From Nitrososphaerota archaeon (GTDB taxonomy: Archaea > Thermoproteota > Nitrososphaeria > Nitrososphaerales > UBA183): 8,830 bases of DNA. Both the position numbers and the translations under genes were made by a program. Below are positions 1 through 4,771 of the stretch, piece by piece (the stretch's first letter is position 1; each line of letters opens with the position of its first letter). The notes beneath the pieces are model-generated. The model worked only from the letters and a program-made list of their open reading frames with translations, was not told the origin of the DNA and did no database searches. The stretch is taken from positions 1-8,830 of the forward strand of contig JAFLZE010000039.1 in assembly GCA_029785685.1 (NCBI GenBank), given 5' to 3'.

Positions 1-72
1 AAGAAGACAACTGTCCAATCGTTCGTGAGAGCATGCCATCAGTTCATCTATCTCGAAAACCTCCCTTCACTT
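1..72 (+). repeat. 72-bp exact inverted copy of part of the NYN gene
   Basis: Bases 1-72 are the exact reverse complement of 3998-4069 (position i pairs with 4070-i). Identity ends at base 73. The copy may extend to the left beyond the window. Confidence 0.93.
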
Positions 73-120
73 TCGCTTATTCGCTTGAAGTCTCCTCCGA
101 ACTCGGGATTTATTCTGTAA
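1..120 (+). pseudogene. 5'-truncated fragment of a NYN-domain nuclease gene
   Basis: Reading from base 1, the first 24 codons encode the same residues (KKTTVQSFVRACHQ onward to ENLPSL) as positions 130-153 of the intact NYN protein encoded at 3590-4456. After base 72 the frame runs on into unrelated residues and stops at TAA 118-120. The NYN catalytic acidic residues would lie upstream of this piece, outside the window, and the LOTUS-like C-terminal domain is missing. It is therefore either the tail of a second NYN gene replaced by foreign sequence or a pure recombination relic. It overlaps the 3' end of the opposite-strand regulator gene. An assembly junction is an equally good explanation. 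Confidence 0.6.
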
Positions 121-452
121 ACACCGTTCTTCGAGAACAGATATCCCTTGCTTTGGAGGAACTTGAGATGATCATTCAGAACCCCTTTTGAAAGGCCGGC
201 TGTCTCGAGCAATTCGCCGAAGGTGACGAAGCCAAGCTCGTTGAAGCCCGTTTTGTCCTCTCTTAGTGCAATGCGTCTTGATTCCTTGTCATAGTAGAGG
301 ATGCCCTTTCTCGTCTGAATCCTCATCATCGTGAAAATGATGCCGAGTCTGTTCTTCCTTCGCTCCTCGTCCCTGTCTCCTACATTCTGAAGCTTCTCCC
401 TCTTTCTTTCCTTGTCAGAGAGGGTTCCTCTGGCTTTCCAGGCCTTGGCCAT
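48..452 (-). CDS. winged-helix DNA-binding regulator
   Basis: This 134-residue protein has a highly charged N-terminus (residues 1-36, rich in Lys, Arg and Glu) and a predicted winged helix-turn-helix at about 75-116. The recognition part reads TFGELLETAGLSKGVLND and the wing ends in GVYRINP. It is probably a transcription factor. I chose the ATG at 450-452 because a TATA-like box lies about 26 bases upstream, which fits a leaderless archaeal mRNA; an upstream ATG at 489-491 would add 13 residues. A perfect 17-bp palindrome covers the chosen start codon and could be its own operator. The gene lies head to head with the six-gene operon, which it may control. The last eight residues and stop codon fall inside the inverted NYN-derived repeat, so the natural C-terminus may have been replaced. 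The specific family is not recognised. Confidence 0.75.
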   Translation of the reverse strand: MAKAWKARGTLSDKERKREKLQNVGDRDEERRKNRLGIIFTMMRIQTRKGILYYDKESRRIALREDKTGFNELGFVTFGELLETAGLSKGVLNDHLKFLQSKGYLFSKNGVYRINPEFGGDFKRISESEGRFSR

Positions 453-465
453 ACTTGAAGTATGG
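449..465. promoter_or_regulatory. 17-bp perfect palindrome, probable operator
   Basis: CCATACTTGAAGTATGG is a perfect 8-1-8 inverted repeat covering the ATG (450-452) of the minus-strand regulator. The half-site core ATACTT is seen again, inverted, in the adjacent CAAGTAT at 473-479. A dimeric winged-helix protein bound here would sit over the start of the regulator transcript, which suggests autorepression. This is inferred from sequence symmetry only. Confidence 0.6.
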
Positions 466-472
466 TCAGAAC

Positions 473-482
473 CAAGTATAAG
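473..482. promoter_or_regulatory. shared bidirectional TATA-like element
   Basis: CAAGTATAAG on the plus strand reads CTTATACTTG on the minus strand, so it offers an A/T-rich TATA-like core both ways. Its centre is about 25 bases before the plus-strand ATG at 503 and about 26 bases before the minus-strand ATG at 452. That spacing is what leaderless archaeal transcripts need. A second imperfect inverted repeat (TACAT at 491-495, ATGTA at 503-507) overlaps the plus-strand start. Confidence 0.55.
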
Positions 483-502
483 ACTTTTCATACATACAAG
501 GC

Positions 503-766
503 ATGTATATGCGAAAACCGGAAGCGGAAGATGACCCAGCTGGCAAGTTTATTCCAGCGACGGTCAGGAAGAGGATGTATGTCCTCAACGACATCGTCGA
601 GGAGCTGAACAAGAGAAAGTTCAGAAACCTCGATGAGACTAACCCAACCGACCTCAAGAGTATCATCTCCATAGTCCAAGACATGCACCCAGAGTCCAAC
701 TACTACAAGTGCCGCGAATATAGTATCGTGGCGATCAGGATATGGAAGAAGAACAGAAAGAAGTAG
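503..766 (+). CDS. small basic protein, first gene of the six-gene operon
   Basis: This 87-residue protein has no family I recognise. It has a charged N-terminus, predicted helices (about 22-40 and 48-62) and a strongly basic tail ending in WKKNRKK, so nucleic-acid binding is plausible but unproven. The ATG at 503 sits about 25 bases after a TATA-like box, giving a near-leaderless mRNA; an in-frame ATG two codons later is an alternative. The last 25 bases overlap the next gene, indicating co-transcription and probable translational coupling. Its layout (acidic or polar start, helical middle, basic end) resembles the N-terminal part of the next protein, but I cannot claim homology. It is probably regulated together with the divergent winged-helix gene. 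Confidence 0.7.
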   Translation: MYMRKPEAEDDPAGKFIPATVRKRMYVLNDIVEELNKRKFRNLDETNPTDLKSIISIVQDMHPESNYYKCREYSIVAIRIWKKNRKK

Positions 767-1284
767 ACGCCACCCTGGACAGCTTCGCCCAATCAAGGGT
801 GGAGATCCCACAGTCACACTGGGTCATCCAGGAGAACATCTGGTTCATCGGCTCCCTGGCCAAGAAGGTGCGCACCAAGGAATGGACCATCACCGACGTG
901 CGGGAGTTCCTCGAGAGCAGGGGCTACAAGCGCGAGACCGTGAACAGGTTCGTCCGCGCTGTGACGCTGCGGCTCAGGGGGGGCACGGACACCGTCACCA
1001 AGGGCATCCCGCCGAGCAAGAAGCCGGAGAGGAGCGAGGGAGCCATGAGCCGCGAGGAGGCCGAGAAGATCGAGGACCCCGAGGCACACAGGCTCGCGAA
1101 GGAGTATCTGGACGCGACTGAAGCTCCCTCTGGGGAGGCAGACACGACGTCCTCTACCAGCGCGGTCGGGACCGTCTCCACCAAGGCGACTGGCTCCACC
1201 ACGAAGAAGGACCACCCCGTCAAGAAGGCGAAGAGGCACGCCAAGGCGACCTCCAACGGAACAGCGGCGGCCACCCAGCCATGA
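742..1284 (+). CDS. hypothetical protein: helical N-terminus with disordered basic Ala/Thr/Ser tail
   Basis: This 180-residue protein has no recognisable family. Residues 1-80 look folded and helical, with a block around TITDVREFLESRGYKRETVN that resembles a small helix-turn-helix or helical DNA-binding unit. Residues 85-125 are charged. Residues 128-180 are low complexity (Ala, Thr, Ser, Lys, His) with basic KKxKRHAK-type stretches, like the disordered tails of chromatin-type proteins. A nucleoid or nucleic-acid-binding role is therefore a guess from composition. The gene starts inside the preceding gene (25-base overlap) and its TGA overlaps the next ATG as ATGA. From about 820 onward the DNA is clearly more GC-rich than the flanking genes, and long antisense open frames appear as a result. 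Confidence 0.72.
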   Translation: MEEEQKEVDATLDSFAQSRVEIPQSHWVIQENIWFIGSLAKKVRTKEWTITDVREFLESRGYKRETVNRFVRAVTLRLRGGTDTVTKGIPPSKKPERSEGAMSREEAEKIEDPEAHRLAKEYLDATEAPSGEADTTSSTSAVGTVSTKATGSTTKKDHPVKKAKRHAKATSNGTAAATQP

Positions 1285-1631
1285 CAGACATCACAGACTT
1301 CAAAGGGGAAGCCAGGGACAAGATCGACAGCCTCACTGACGAGCCCTTCCCCGACGCGCTCCCCGAGCTTGAGCGGTTCTTCGGGGGACGCACCGGCGGG
1401 CTGACCCGCAACCAAGTCGTGTGGTTCGAGATGTATTGGCGCGAGCACGGGACGGCGAAGACAACACAGAGAGAAATCTGGGAAGCGCTGAAGCGGGCTC
1501 CGGAGAGGCAGAGGTTCGCCAATCGGAGACCCGCTGTGAGGCGAGAGGTGGTGAGGATTTTCGGGCACAAGACGGTGCGATACAGAGACGTGCGCACAGG
1601 CCGCTGGGCGAGGAGGCCCAGGAGGAGATGA
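1281..1631 (+). CDS. hypothetical basic protein, third gene of the operon
   Basis: This 116-residue protein is acidic in its first 35 residues and strongly basic at the end (GRWARRPRRR). Between them, a stretch around LTRNQVVWFEMYWREHGTAK followed by REIWEALK looks like a small helical DNA-binding fold; the phrase 'TxNQVxWFExYWxEHG' suggests a helix-turn-helix, but this is a visual impression. It is joined to its neighbours by ATGA overlaps at both ends (1281-1284 and 1628-1631), a strong sign of translational coupling. It comes directly before the zinc cassette. No equivalent gene is seen before the second cassette copy, so it does not appear to be an obligatory cassette member. Confidence 0.68.
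   Translation: MTDITDFKGEARDKIDSLTDEPFPDALPELERFFGGRTGGLTRNQVVWFEMYWREHGTAKTTQREIWEALKRAPERQRFANRRPAVRREVVRIFGHKTVRYRDVRTGRWARRPRRR
1620..1627 (+). promoter_or_regulatory. strong Shine-Dalgarno AGGAGGAG
   Basis: AGGAGGAG lies 6 bases before GTG 1634 and directly abuts ATG 1628. The spacing favours GTG 1634 as the real start of cassette gene A, while the ATGA overlap favours 1628. The motif is conserved at 6181-6188 in the second copy. Confidence 0.65.
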
Positions 1632-2110
1632 GCGTGCGCCGGACCTACTTCGCCAGGCGGAACGACGTCATGCTCGACCATGACTCTGATTCCGCCTTCC
1701 GGTTATTTCTCTCAAGGCTGTATCTGGTGCTTCCACTTGTCACCAAGGTCATCATAATGGCGGAAAGGACCCACCACTACCACACCTACATCAGACTCAA
1801 GAAGAAGCAGACCTGGGCGAACATCTCCGCCCTGCAGACCTTTTTGGCGAGCGACAAATCCCGTGAATTGGCTAACATGAGCCGCATCTTGGCAGATGCG
1901 AATTCGCCTATCCTATTAATCGAGTATGGCCACAGCGTCCCCCACTGGAGGAGGGCCGACATCGTGTGCAACTGCCCTAGGGTTTGGAAACGGAAGAGAC
2001 TTGCGAATTGTTGGCACCTCGCAAGAGCGAAGGGGCACCGAAGCAAATGGGGTTACCTCTCGACTCGGCTGAAGCAGATGGGGGTGAAGGAGCCGTTTGT
2101 GCGTGCATGA
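1628..2110 (+). CDS. SWIM-type zinc finger protein (cassette gene A, copy 1)
   Basis: This protein has 160 residues from ATG 1628, or 158 from GTG 1634, which has the better-spaced Shine-Dalgarno. The N-terminal ~90 residues form a conserved basic/aromatic region (block HHYHTYIRLKKKQTWANI) of unknown fold. It is followed by a C-x-C-x11-C-x-H motif encoded at 1967-2017 (CNC...CWH). That matches the SWIM zinc finger signature CxCxnCxH, a family known for DNA or protein binding in transposases, SWI2/SNF2 ATPases and plant/archaeal proteins. No transposase or helicase domain accompanies it here, so it is a stand-alone SWIM protein. It ends with a 14-base overlap into gene B. The paralogue at 6231-6656 is identical at about 119 of 139 aligned residues, with the zinc ligands unchanged. 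Function is unknown; binding nucleic acid as part of a three-protein unit is an inference. Confidence 0.8.
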   Translation: MSVRRTYFARRNDVMLDHDSDSAFRLFLSRLYLVLPLVTKVIIMAERTHHYHTYIRLKKKQTWANISALQTFLASDKSRELANMSRILADANSPILLIEYGHSVPHWRRADIVCNCPRVWKRKRLANCWHLARAKGHRSKWGYLSTRLKQMGVKEPFVRA

Positions 2111-2282
2111 CTGCCCGCGCCACTACTACAAACTGGACAACTGGCTCAATGGGAAGTGTAGGTGTGGATGCCTGATTACCCCTAACAACGTGCTCAGGAT
2201 GCTCGGAAACATGCTAGCGAGAAGGTCGCGTGCCAGGTCTGTGCTCTGCATCAACGGCGTGCGGATAAGCGCACACGGGTAG
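2097..2282 (+). CDS. small Cys-rich putative zinc protein (cassette gene B, copy 1)
   Basis: This 61-residue protein starts at TTG 2097. A C-x3-C pair (CVHDC) opens it, and a C-x-C-x-C cluster (KCRCGC) follows at about residues 20-24; a further Cys lies in the conserved SRARSVLCING block near the C-terminus. Four Cys in two pairs suggest a zinc ribbon-like site. The TTG start is supported because the second copy has GTG at the aligned position, directly before the first conserved Cys. It overlaps gene A by 14 bases in the +1 frame. Its TAG stop is followed in the same frame by gene C. I do not recognise a named family. Confidence 0.72.
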   Translation: MCVHDCPRHYYKLDNWLNGKCRCGCLITPNNVLRMLGNMLARRSRARSVLCINGVRISAHG

Positions 2283-2288
2283 ACCGGC

Positions 2289-2408
2289 TTGTTCCTGTGC
2301 ACCAAGTGCGGCTGTGTAGTCGACACGGCCGAGGAGTTCGAGCAACACATGAGGGTCTCGCACAGTTCAATCCTTTCCAAGCTGACCAGGAAGGTCTTCA
2401 GGCTCTAA
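2289..2408 (+). CDS. 39-residue single C2H2 zinc finger protein (cassette gene C, copy 1)
   Basis: Starting at TTG 2289, this protein reads LFLCTKCGC... and carries C-x2-C-x12-H-x4-H (Cys4, Cys7, His20, His25), a classical C2H2 zinc finger with a phenylalanine at 17. The basic tail ends in LTRKVFRL. Single-finger C2H2 mini-proteins are known from archaeal viruses and plasmids, where some bind DNA. The gene lies 6 bases after gene B in the same frame; the second copy has ATG at the equivalent place, which supports separate initiation. Most gene callers would miss it because of its length. Confidence 0.72.
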   Translation: MFLCTKCGCVVDTAEEFEQHMRVSHSSILSKLTRKVFRL

Positions 2409-2516
2409 CGGCTAGCTGTAGTTCTCGGTTCTAAGGGGATAAGCTCAAGAACGAACTGACCACGATTTCTCATTATGACCCTAGAGGAGTGATGAAGTGT
2501 AACCCATCTCTAGTGC

Positions 2517-2522
2517 TATAAT
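2517..2522 (+). promoter_or_regulatory. TATA box for the 2575-3532 operon
   Basis: TATAAT within GTGCTATAATTTCG would place transcription start near 2543-2547, leaving a ~30-base leader before ATG 2575. It would lie too close to GTG 2530 to serve it. The interval 2409-2574 holds nothing else I can identify. Confidence 0.5.
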
Positions 2523-2574
2523 TTCGTAAGTGATAAGCGTAAATACAGGTCATTGCATAAGGTTGCTGAAGAGC

Positions 2575-2970
2575 ATGAGCGATGAGTTGGCAGCATGGGT
2601 GAAGAAGGAGATGATGTCTGATGACGCCGACGAGTTGAACCGGAACAAGGAACGCGCCAAGGAGTACATCCGGCTCACTTCTGATGGCGGAGTCATAATC
2701 ACCCGTAGGGGTCTGACAGCTCGGCTGGAGATTGCCCTGTATTACATCGGCCTTGCCTATGCCAAAGTAGCTGGATTACGCGAGGACGACGTCGCGTCAA
2801 ACAAAGACATTGCGGATAAGCTCGGGCTCCCTGATGGAACCGTGCATCCCAAGATCAAGGAACTTCGAGATGGGCACTACATAGAGCCTGTGAAGGACGG
2901 AGTGCATCGAATCAATCCTAGACGGATAAACGAATTGCTGGACGAGGTAACCAATTCGAGGCAGAGCTAG
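2575..2970 (+). CDS. winged-helix / HTH protein
   Basis: This 131-residue protein has a charged helical N-terminus (1-35) and a helix-turn-helix at about 74-104 (SNKDIADKLGLPDGTVHPKI), followed by a wing ending in DGVHRINP. The wing ending closely resembles GVYRINP in the regulator at 48-452, so the two probably share an ancestor, but their helix-turn-helix cores differ. It is likely a DNA-binding regulator of the ArsR/MarR-like broad class; no effector domain is evident. ATG 2575 was chosen because the upstream TATA box fits it; GTG 2530 would add 15 residues. The next gene begins 13 bases after its stop, so the two form an operon. Confidence 0.72.
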   Translation: MSDELAAWVKKEMMSDDADELNRNKERAKEYIRLTSDGGVIITRRGLTARLEIALYYIGLAYAKVAGLREDDVASNKDIADKLGLPDGTVHPKIKELRDGHYIEPVKDGVHRINPRRINELLDEVTNSRQS

Positions 2971-2978
2971 GAGAGGGG
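2969..2978 (+). promoter_or_regulatory. Shine-Dalgarno overlapping the upstream stop codon
   Basis: AGGAGAGGGG starts within the TAG stop (2968-2970) of the upstream gene and ends 5 bases before ATG 2984. It fixes the start of the second gene and indicates coupled translation. Confidence 0.65.
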
Positions 2979-2983
2979 TTCTC

Positions 2984-3532
2984 ATGGGAAGATTCAGAGT
3001 CAGGCTGGGTGAAGCAGAAGTCGAGTATGAAGGAGAAGACTCTGGTGATAGATTTGACGATGCCATCGAATGGGTTGTGGGTCACTCCAATTCTATGCCC
3101 ACCCACAATATCAGTCCAGTAACCAAGGCTAAGGCTGAAGGCCAAACAAGAGCACCAGAGAGACCAAGCGAAGCATCTTTGGAGGGCTTCGAGTTGCCGA
3201 GCAAAGGGAAACTCGGAAGAATAGAGTTCGCGGCAGACGGCCTCAAGTTTCCACCAACTTCTTTCACGGCCTTTACTATCGATGATGCCATTGGGCTACT
3301 GCTTTACGAGCTTGGCAAACCCGTTCGACCCGCAATAATCACCTTCCTATTGACGAAGGGATGGAAGAGAATCACGCCTAACAATGTCAGAGGGAGGCTC
3401 ACGGGCAAGGGAGCGTCATACATCCTTGCGAAGTATGTCGTCAAAGAAGGAGATGGTTACAGATTGACAGGTCAAGGGAACGAGTGGGTAACAGGGACTG
3501 TCGTTAGCAAGCTGGAATCTGACGTTTCATAG
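2984..3532 (+). CDS. two-domain protein: small N-terminal beta/alpha module plus C-terminal winged helix
   Basis: This 182-residue protein falls into three parts. Residues 1-33 form a compact module (MGRFRVRLGEAEVEYEG then DRFDDAIEWV), a short beta-hairpin/helix of a kind I associate with several uncharacterised archaeal proteins. Residues 34-90 are a low-complexity linker rich in Pro, Ser and Lys. Residues 96-170 look like a winged helix: helix TIDDAIGLLLYELG, a second helix around PAIITFLLTKG, a recognition-like helix NNVRGRLTGKG and a wing with DGYRLTGQG. It is probably DNA-binding or a partner of the upstream helix-turn-helix protein. It is the second gene of a two-gene operon and ends 57 bases before the convergent NYN gene. 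Function is unknown. Confidence 0.7.
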   Translation: MGRFRVRLGEAEVEYEGEDSGDRFDDAIEWVVGHSNSMPTHNISPVTKAKAEGQTRAPERPSEASLEGFELPSKGKLGRIEFAADGLKFPPTSFTAFTIDDAIGLLLYELGKPVRPAIITFLLTKGWKRITPNNVRGRLTGKGASYILAKYVVKEGDGYRLTGQGNEWVTGTVVSKLESDVS

Positions 3533-3589
3533 ATTGCCATTGCTCTTCATGCAGACTCATGGTTCCTCGCTACATAGCTCGATCAGTAA

Positions 3590-4456
3590 TCACTTCGATT
3601 CTTCACCAGGAAGTGGTTGCGGCTCGAATCTGTAGAACGGGTCAGAGAGCCCACTTCGTTTTCCCGTCGGTTTGATGACATCAGGATGCAACGTTACTAG
3701 GTCTGACATCTTAGCAACACCATAGTTATACGGACTGAATCCGGGATCGAGTCTTCTTAAGAGAAATCCCAACTGGGACCCAGTAATAACGCCATCTTCG
3801 CTTGGCCAAGCTTGGGCTGCCTTGAGCAGAAGCTCTCTTCCACTAGCCATCGCGTCTATTGGCGATATTTTCACCGCCAGGGATACCTCACCTAATTCGG
3901 GTTGTTGCTCCTCACTGCTTGTGACCTTGCTTGTAGTGGCTTTCTTCCTTTTCGGCTTCGGCGACTCAGGCTCAGGCGGACCTTCAATCTTCTGCTCAAG
4001 TGAAGGGAGGTTTTCGAGATAGATGAACTGATGGCATGCTCTCACGAACGATTGGACAGTTGTCTTCTTGCCAAATCCTACAACCTGCAACCCCTCTTCT
4101 CTTGCTCGGGTGGCTAGTCGAGTGAAGTCACTGTCGCTTGTGACCAGAACGAATGTGTCAACACCTCCATGGTGCATTATGTCCATCGCTTCAATATTCA
4201 TTGCCGAGTCTGAAGAGTTCTTGCCCGAAACATAATGAAACTGCTGGACCGGGGTAATGGGGTATTCGCTGAATATCCCTCTCCAAGACTTCAGGCTATC
4301 AATCGTCCAGTCACCATATGCTCTTAGGATGTTAGTTCTGCCAAGACTTGCGCAGGAGACAATGACCTTTCCAACTGCTTCTGGGGAGGTGTTCTCGGCA
4401 TCGATGAAAATAGCTAATCTGGACTCGGGCACAACTGTCTTGTTCTGTTCAGCCAA
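3590..4456 (-). CDS. NYN-domain (LabA/DUF88-like) ribonuclease with C-terminal OST-HTH/LOTUS domain
   Basis: This 288-residue protein has an N-terminal NYN domain of the PIN-like nuclease superfamily at about 12-150. Visible metal-binding acidic residues are Asp19 in FIDAEN, Asp83 in SSDSAMNIEAMD, and Asp108/Asp110 in VTSDSDF; these match the usual NYN active-site blocks. A charged low-complexity linker follows (about 155-190, rich in Pro, Lys, Ser). The C-terminal part at about 205-280 (SQLGFLLRRLDPGFSPYNYG) fits an OST-HTH/LOTUS RNA-binding domain. NYN-LOTUS proteins of this size are common in bacteria and archaea and are presumed to cleave or process structured RNA. The start is TTG 4456, with a TATA-like box upstream. 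It converges with the two-gene operon at 2575-3532. The segment 3998-4069 recurs inverted at the left edge. Confidence 0.88.
   Translation of the reverse strand: MAEQNKTVVPESRLAIFIDAENTSPEAVGKVIVSCASLGRTNILRAYGDWTIDSLKSWRGIFSEYPITPVQQFHYVSGKNSSDSAMNIEAMDIMHHGGVDTFVLVTSDSDFTRLATRAREEGLQVVGFGKKTTVQSFVRACHQFIYLENLPSLEQKIEGPPEPESPKPKRKKATTSKVTSSEEQQPELGEVSLAVKISPIDAMASGRELLLKAAQAWPSEDGVITGSQLGFLLRRLDPGFSPYNYGVAKMSDLVTLHPDVIKPTGKRSGLSDPFYRFEPQPLPGEESK
3998..4069 (-). repeat. source segment of the 72-bp inverted repeat
   Basis: This segment is exactly reverse-complementary to bases 1-72. It encodes the end of the NYN domain (residues about 130-153). Confidence 0.93.
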
Positions 4457-4491
4457 TGAGGAGGCCTGTATCGCTGAATCATCAAAGCCCT

Positions 4492-4501
4492 ATGCATAAT
4501 T
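4492..4501 (-). promoter_or_regulatory. TATA-like box for the NYN gene
   Basis: The minus strand reads TTTAATTATGC here. A start about 26 bases downstream would fall near 4470, leaving a ~14-base leader before TTG 4456. Confidence 0.45.
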
Positions 4502-4523
4502 AAACTCTACGAGACTTCCTCTC

Positions 4524-4660
4524 TACACACACTCACGCGCCCTCCCGGGCTCTCTCTGGCCCGCTCTCGGTCTCGGTCTCTCTCTCGCGCGCACACACGC
4601 ACAGGCACACGGGGGCAGGCAAGAACAGGCGCAGGCACAAACGAGAGAGAGAGCGCATGC
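4524..4660. repeat. composite TC / GCGCAC / GA low-complexity element, copy 1
   Basis: Blocks in order: a CACACACTCACGCGC start; CCTCCCGGGCTC; a TC-rich tract with two CGGTCTCGG-like units; an alternating purine-pyrimidine run (CGCGCGCACACACGCACA); GGCA-rich units; and a GA tract (ACGAGAGAGAGAG) ending in GCATGC. The TC tract (ending at about 4588) and the GA tract (about 4642-4653) are complementary over roughly 10 bases and could close a long stem-loop. The same block order recurs at 8544-8671 with small insertions and deletions. Confidence 0.88.
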
Positions 4661-4771
4661 CTTTCTCTCTTTTCTGTGCCCGTGCCAGAATGTATGAAGG
4701 GACGAGAACCTAAATCGCTAGGTTGTTCTAAAGAGTAGAGATTTACGCCCCGTGACGCTACCCTCAGGTGT

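Larger units (their letters stand above)
1613..2408 (+). repeat. zinc cassette, copy 1 (paralogous with 6173-6964)
   Basis: Similarity to the second copy begins around the ribosome binding site (GGCCCAGGAGGAG here, GTCCCAGTAGGAGGAG there) and runs through three genes to the end of the C2H2 gene. Upstream flanks are unrelated. The duplicated unit is thus three genes plus their own ribosome binding site. Confidence 0.85.
4457..4771. other. intergenic region between divergent NYN and envelope-protein genes
   Basis: These 315 bases hold no convincing gene. They contain the NYN promoter candidate (4492-4501), the composite low-complexity element (4524-4660), a CTTTCTCTC tract just after it, and about 90 ordinary bases with a weak TATA-like GATTTACG near 4739-4746. 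The latter could drive the gene at 4772. An open frame on the minus strand through the element is repeat translation (Arg/Glu/Val-rich) and not a gene. Confidence 0.7.

Noticed and set aside
814..1681. Long minus-strand open frames opposite the first operon
   Set aside because: They lie antisense to three genes linked by ATGA overlaps, in GC-rich DNA that naturally lacks stops. Their translations show no domain-like pattern.
1628..2110. Gene A as a transposase remnant because of its SWIM finger
   Set aside because: No DDE catalytic core is visible in the N-terminal part, and I found no terminal inverted repeats or target duplications around either copy.
2090..2115. Programmed ribosomal frameshift joining A and B
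   Set aside because: B is +1 relative to A in copy 1 and -1 in copy 2, and no slippery heptamer is conserved. A start codon aligned in both copies explains B without a shift.
2280..2408. TAG between genes B and C read as pyrrolysine
   Set aside because: TAG is the commonest stop here (for example 766, 2970, 3532, 6065, 6656, 7246 and 8503), and a start codon follows the TAG in both copies, so ordinary termination and restart is simpler.
4524..4660. CRISPR array or tandem-repeat locus
   Set aside because: There are no equal-length repeats separated by unique spacers; the unit is a single composite block of simple-sequence tracts.
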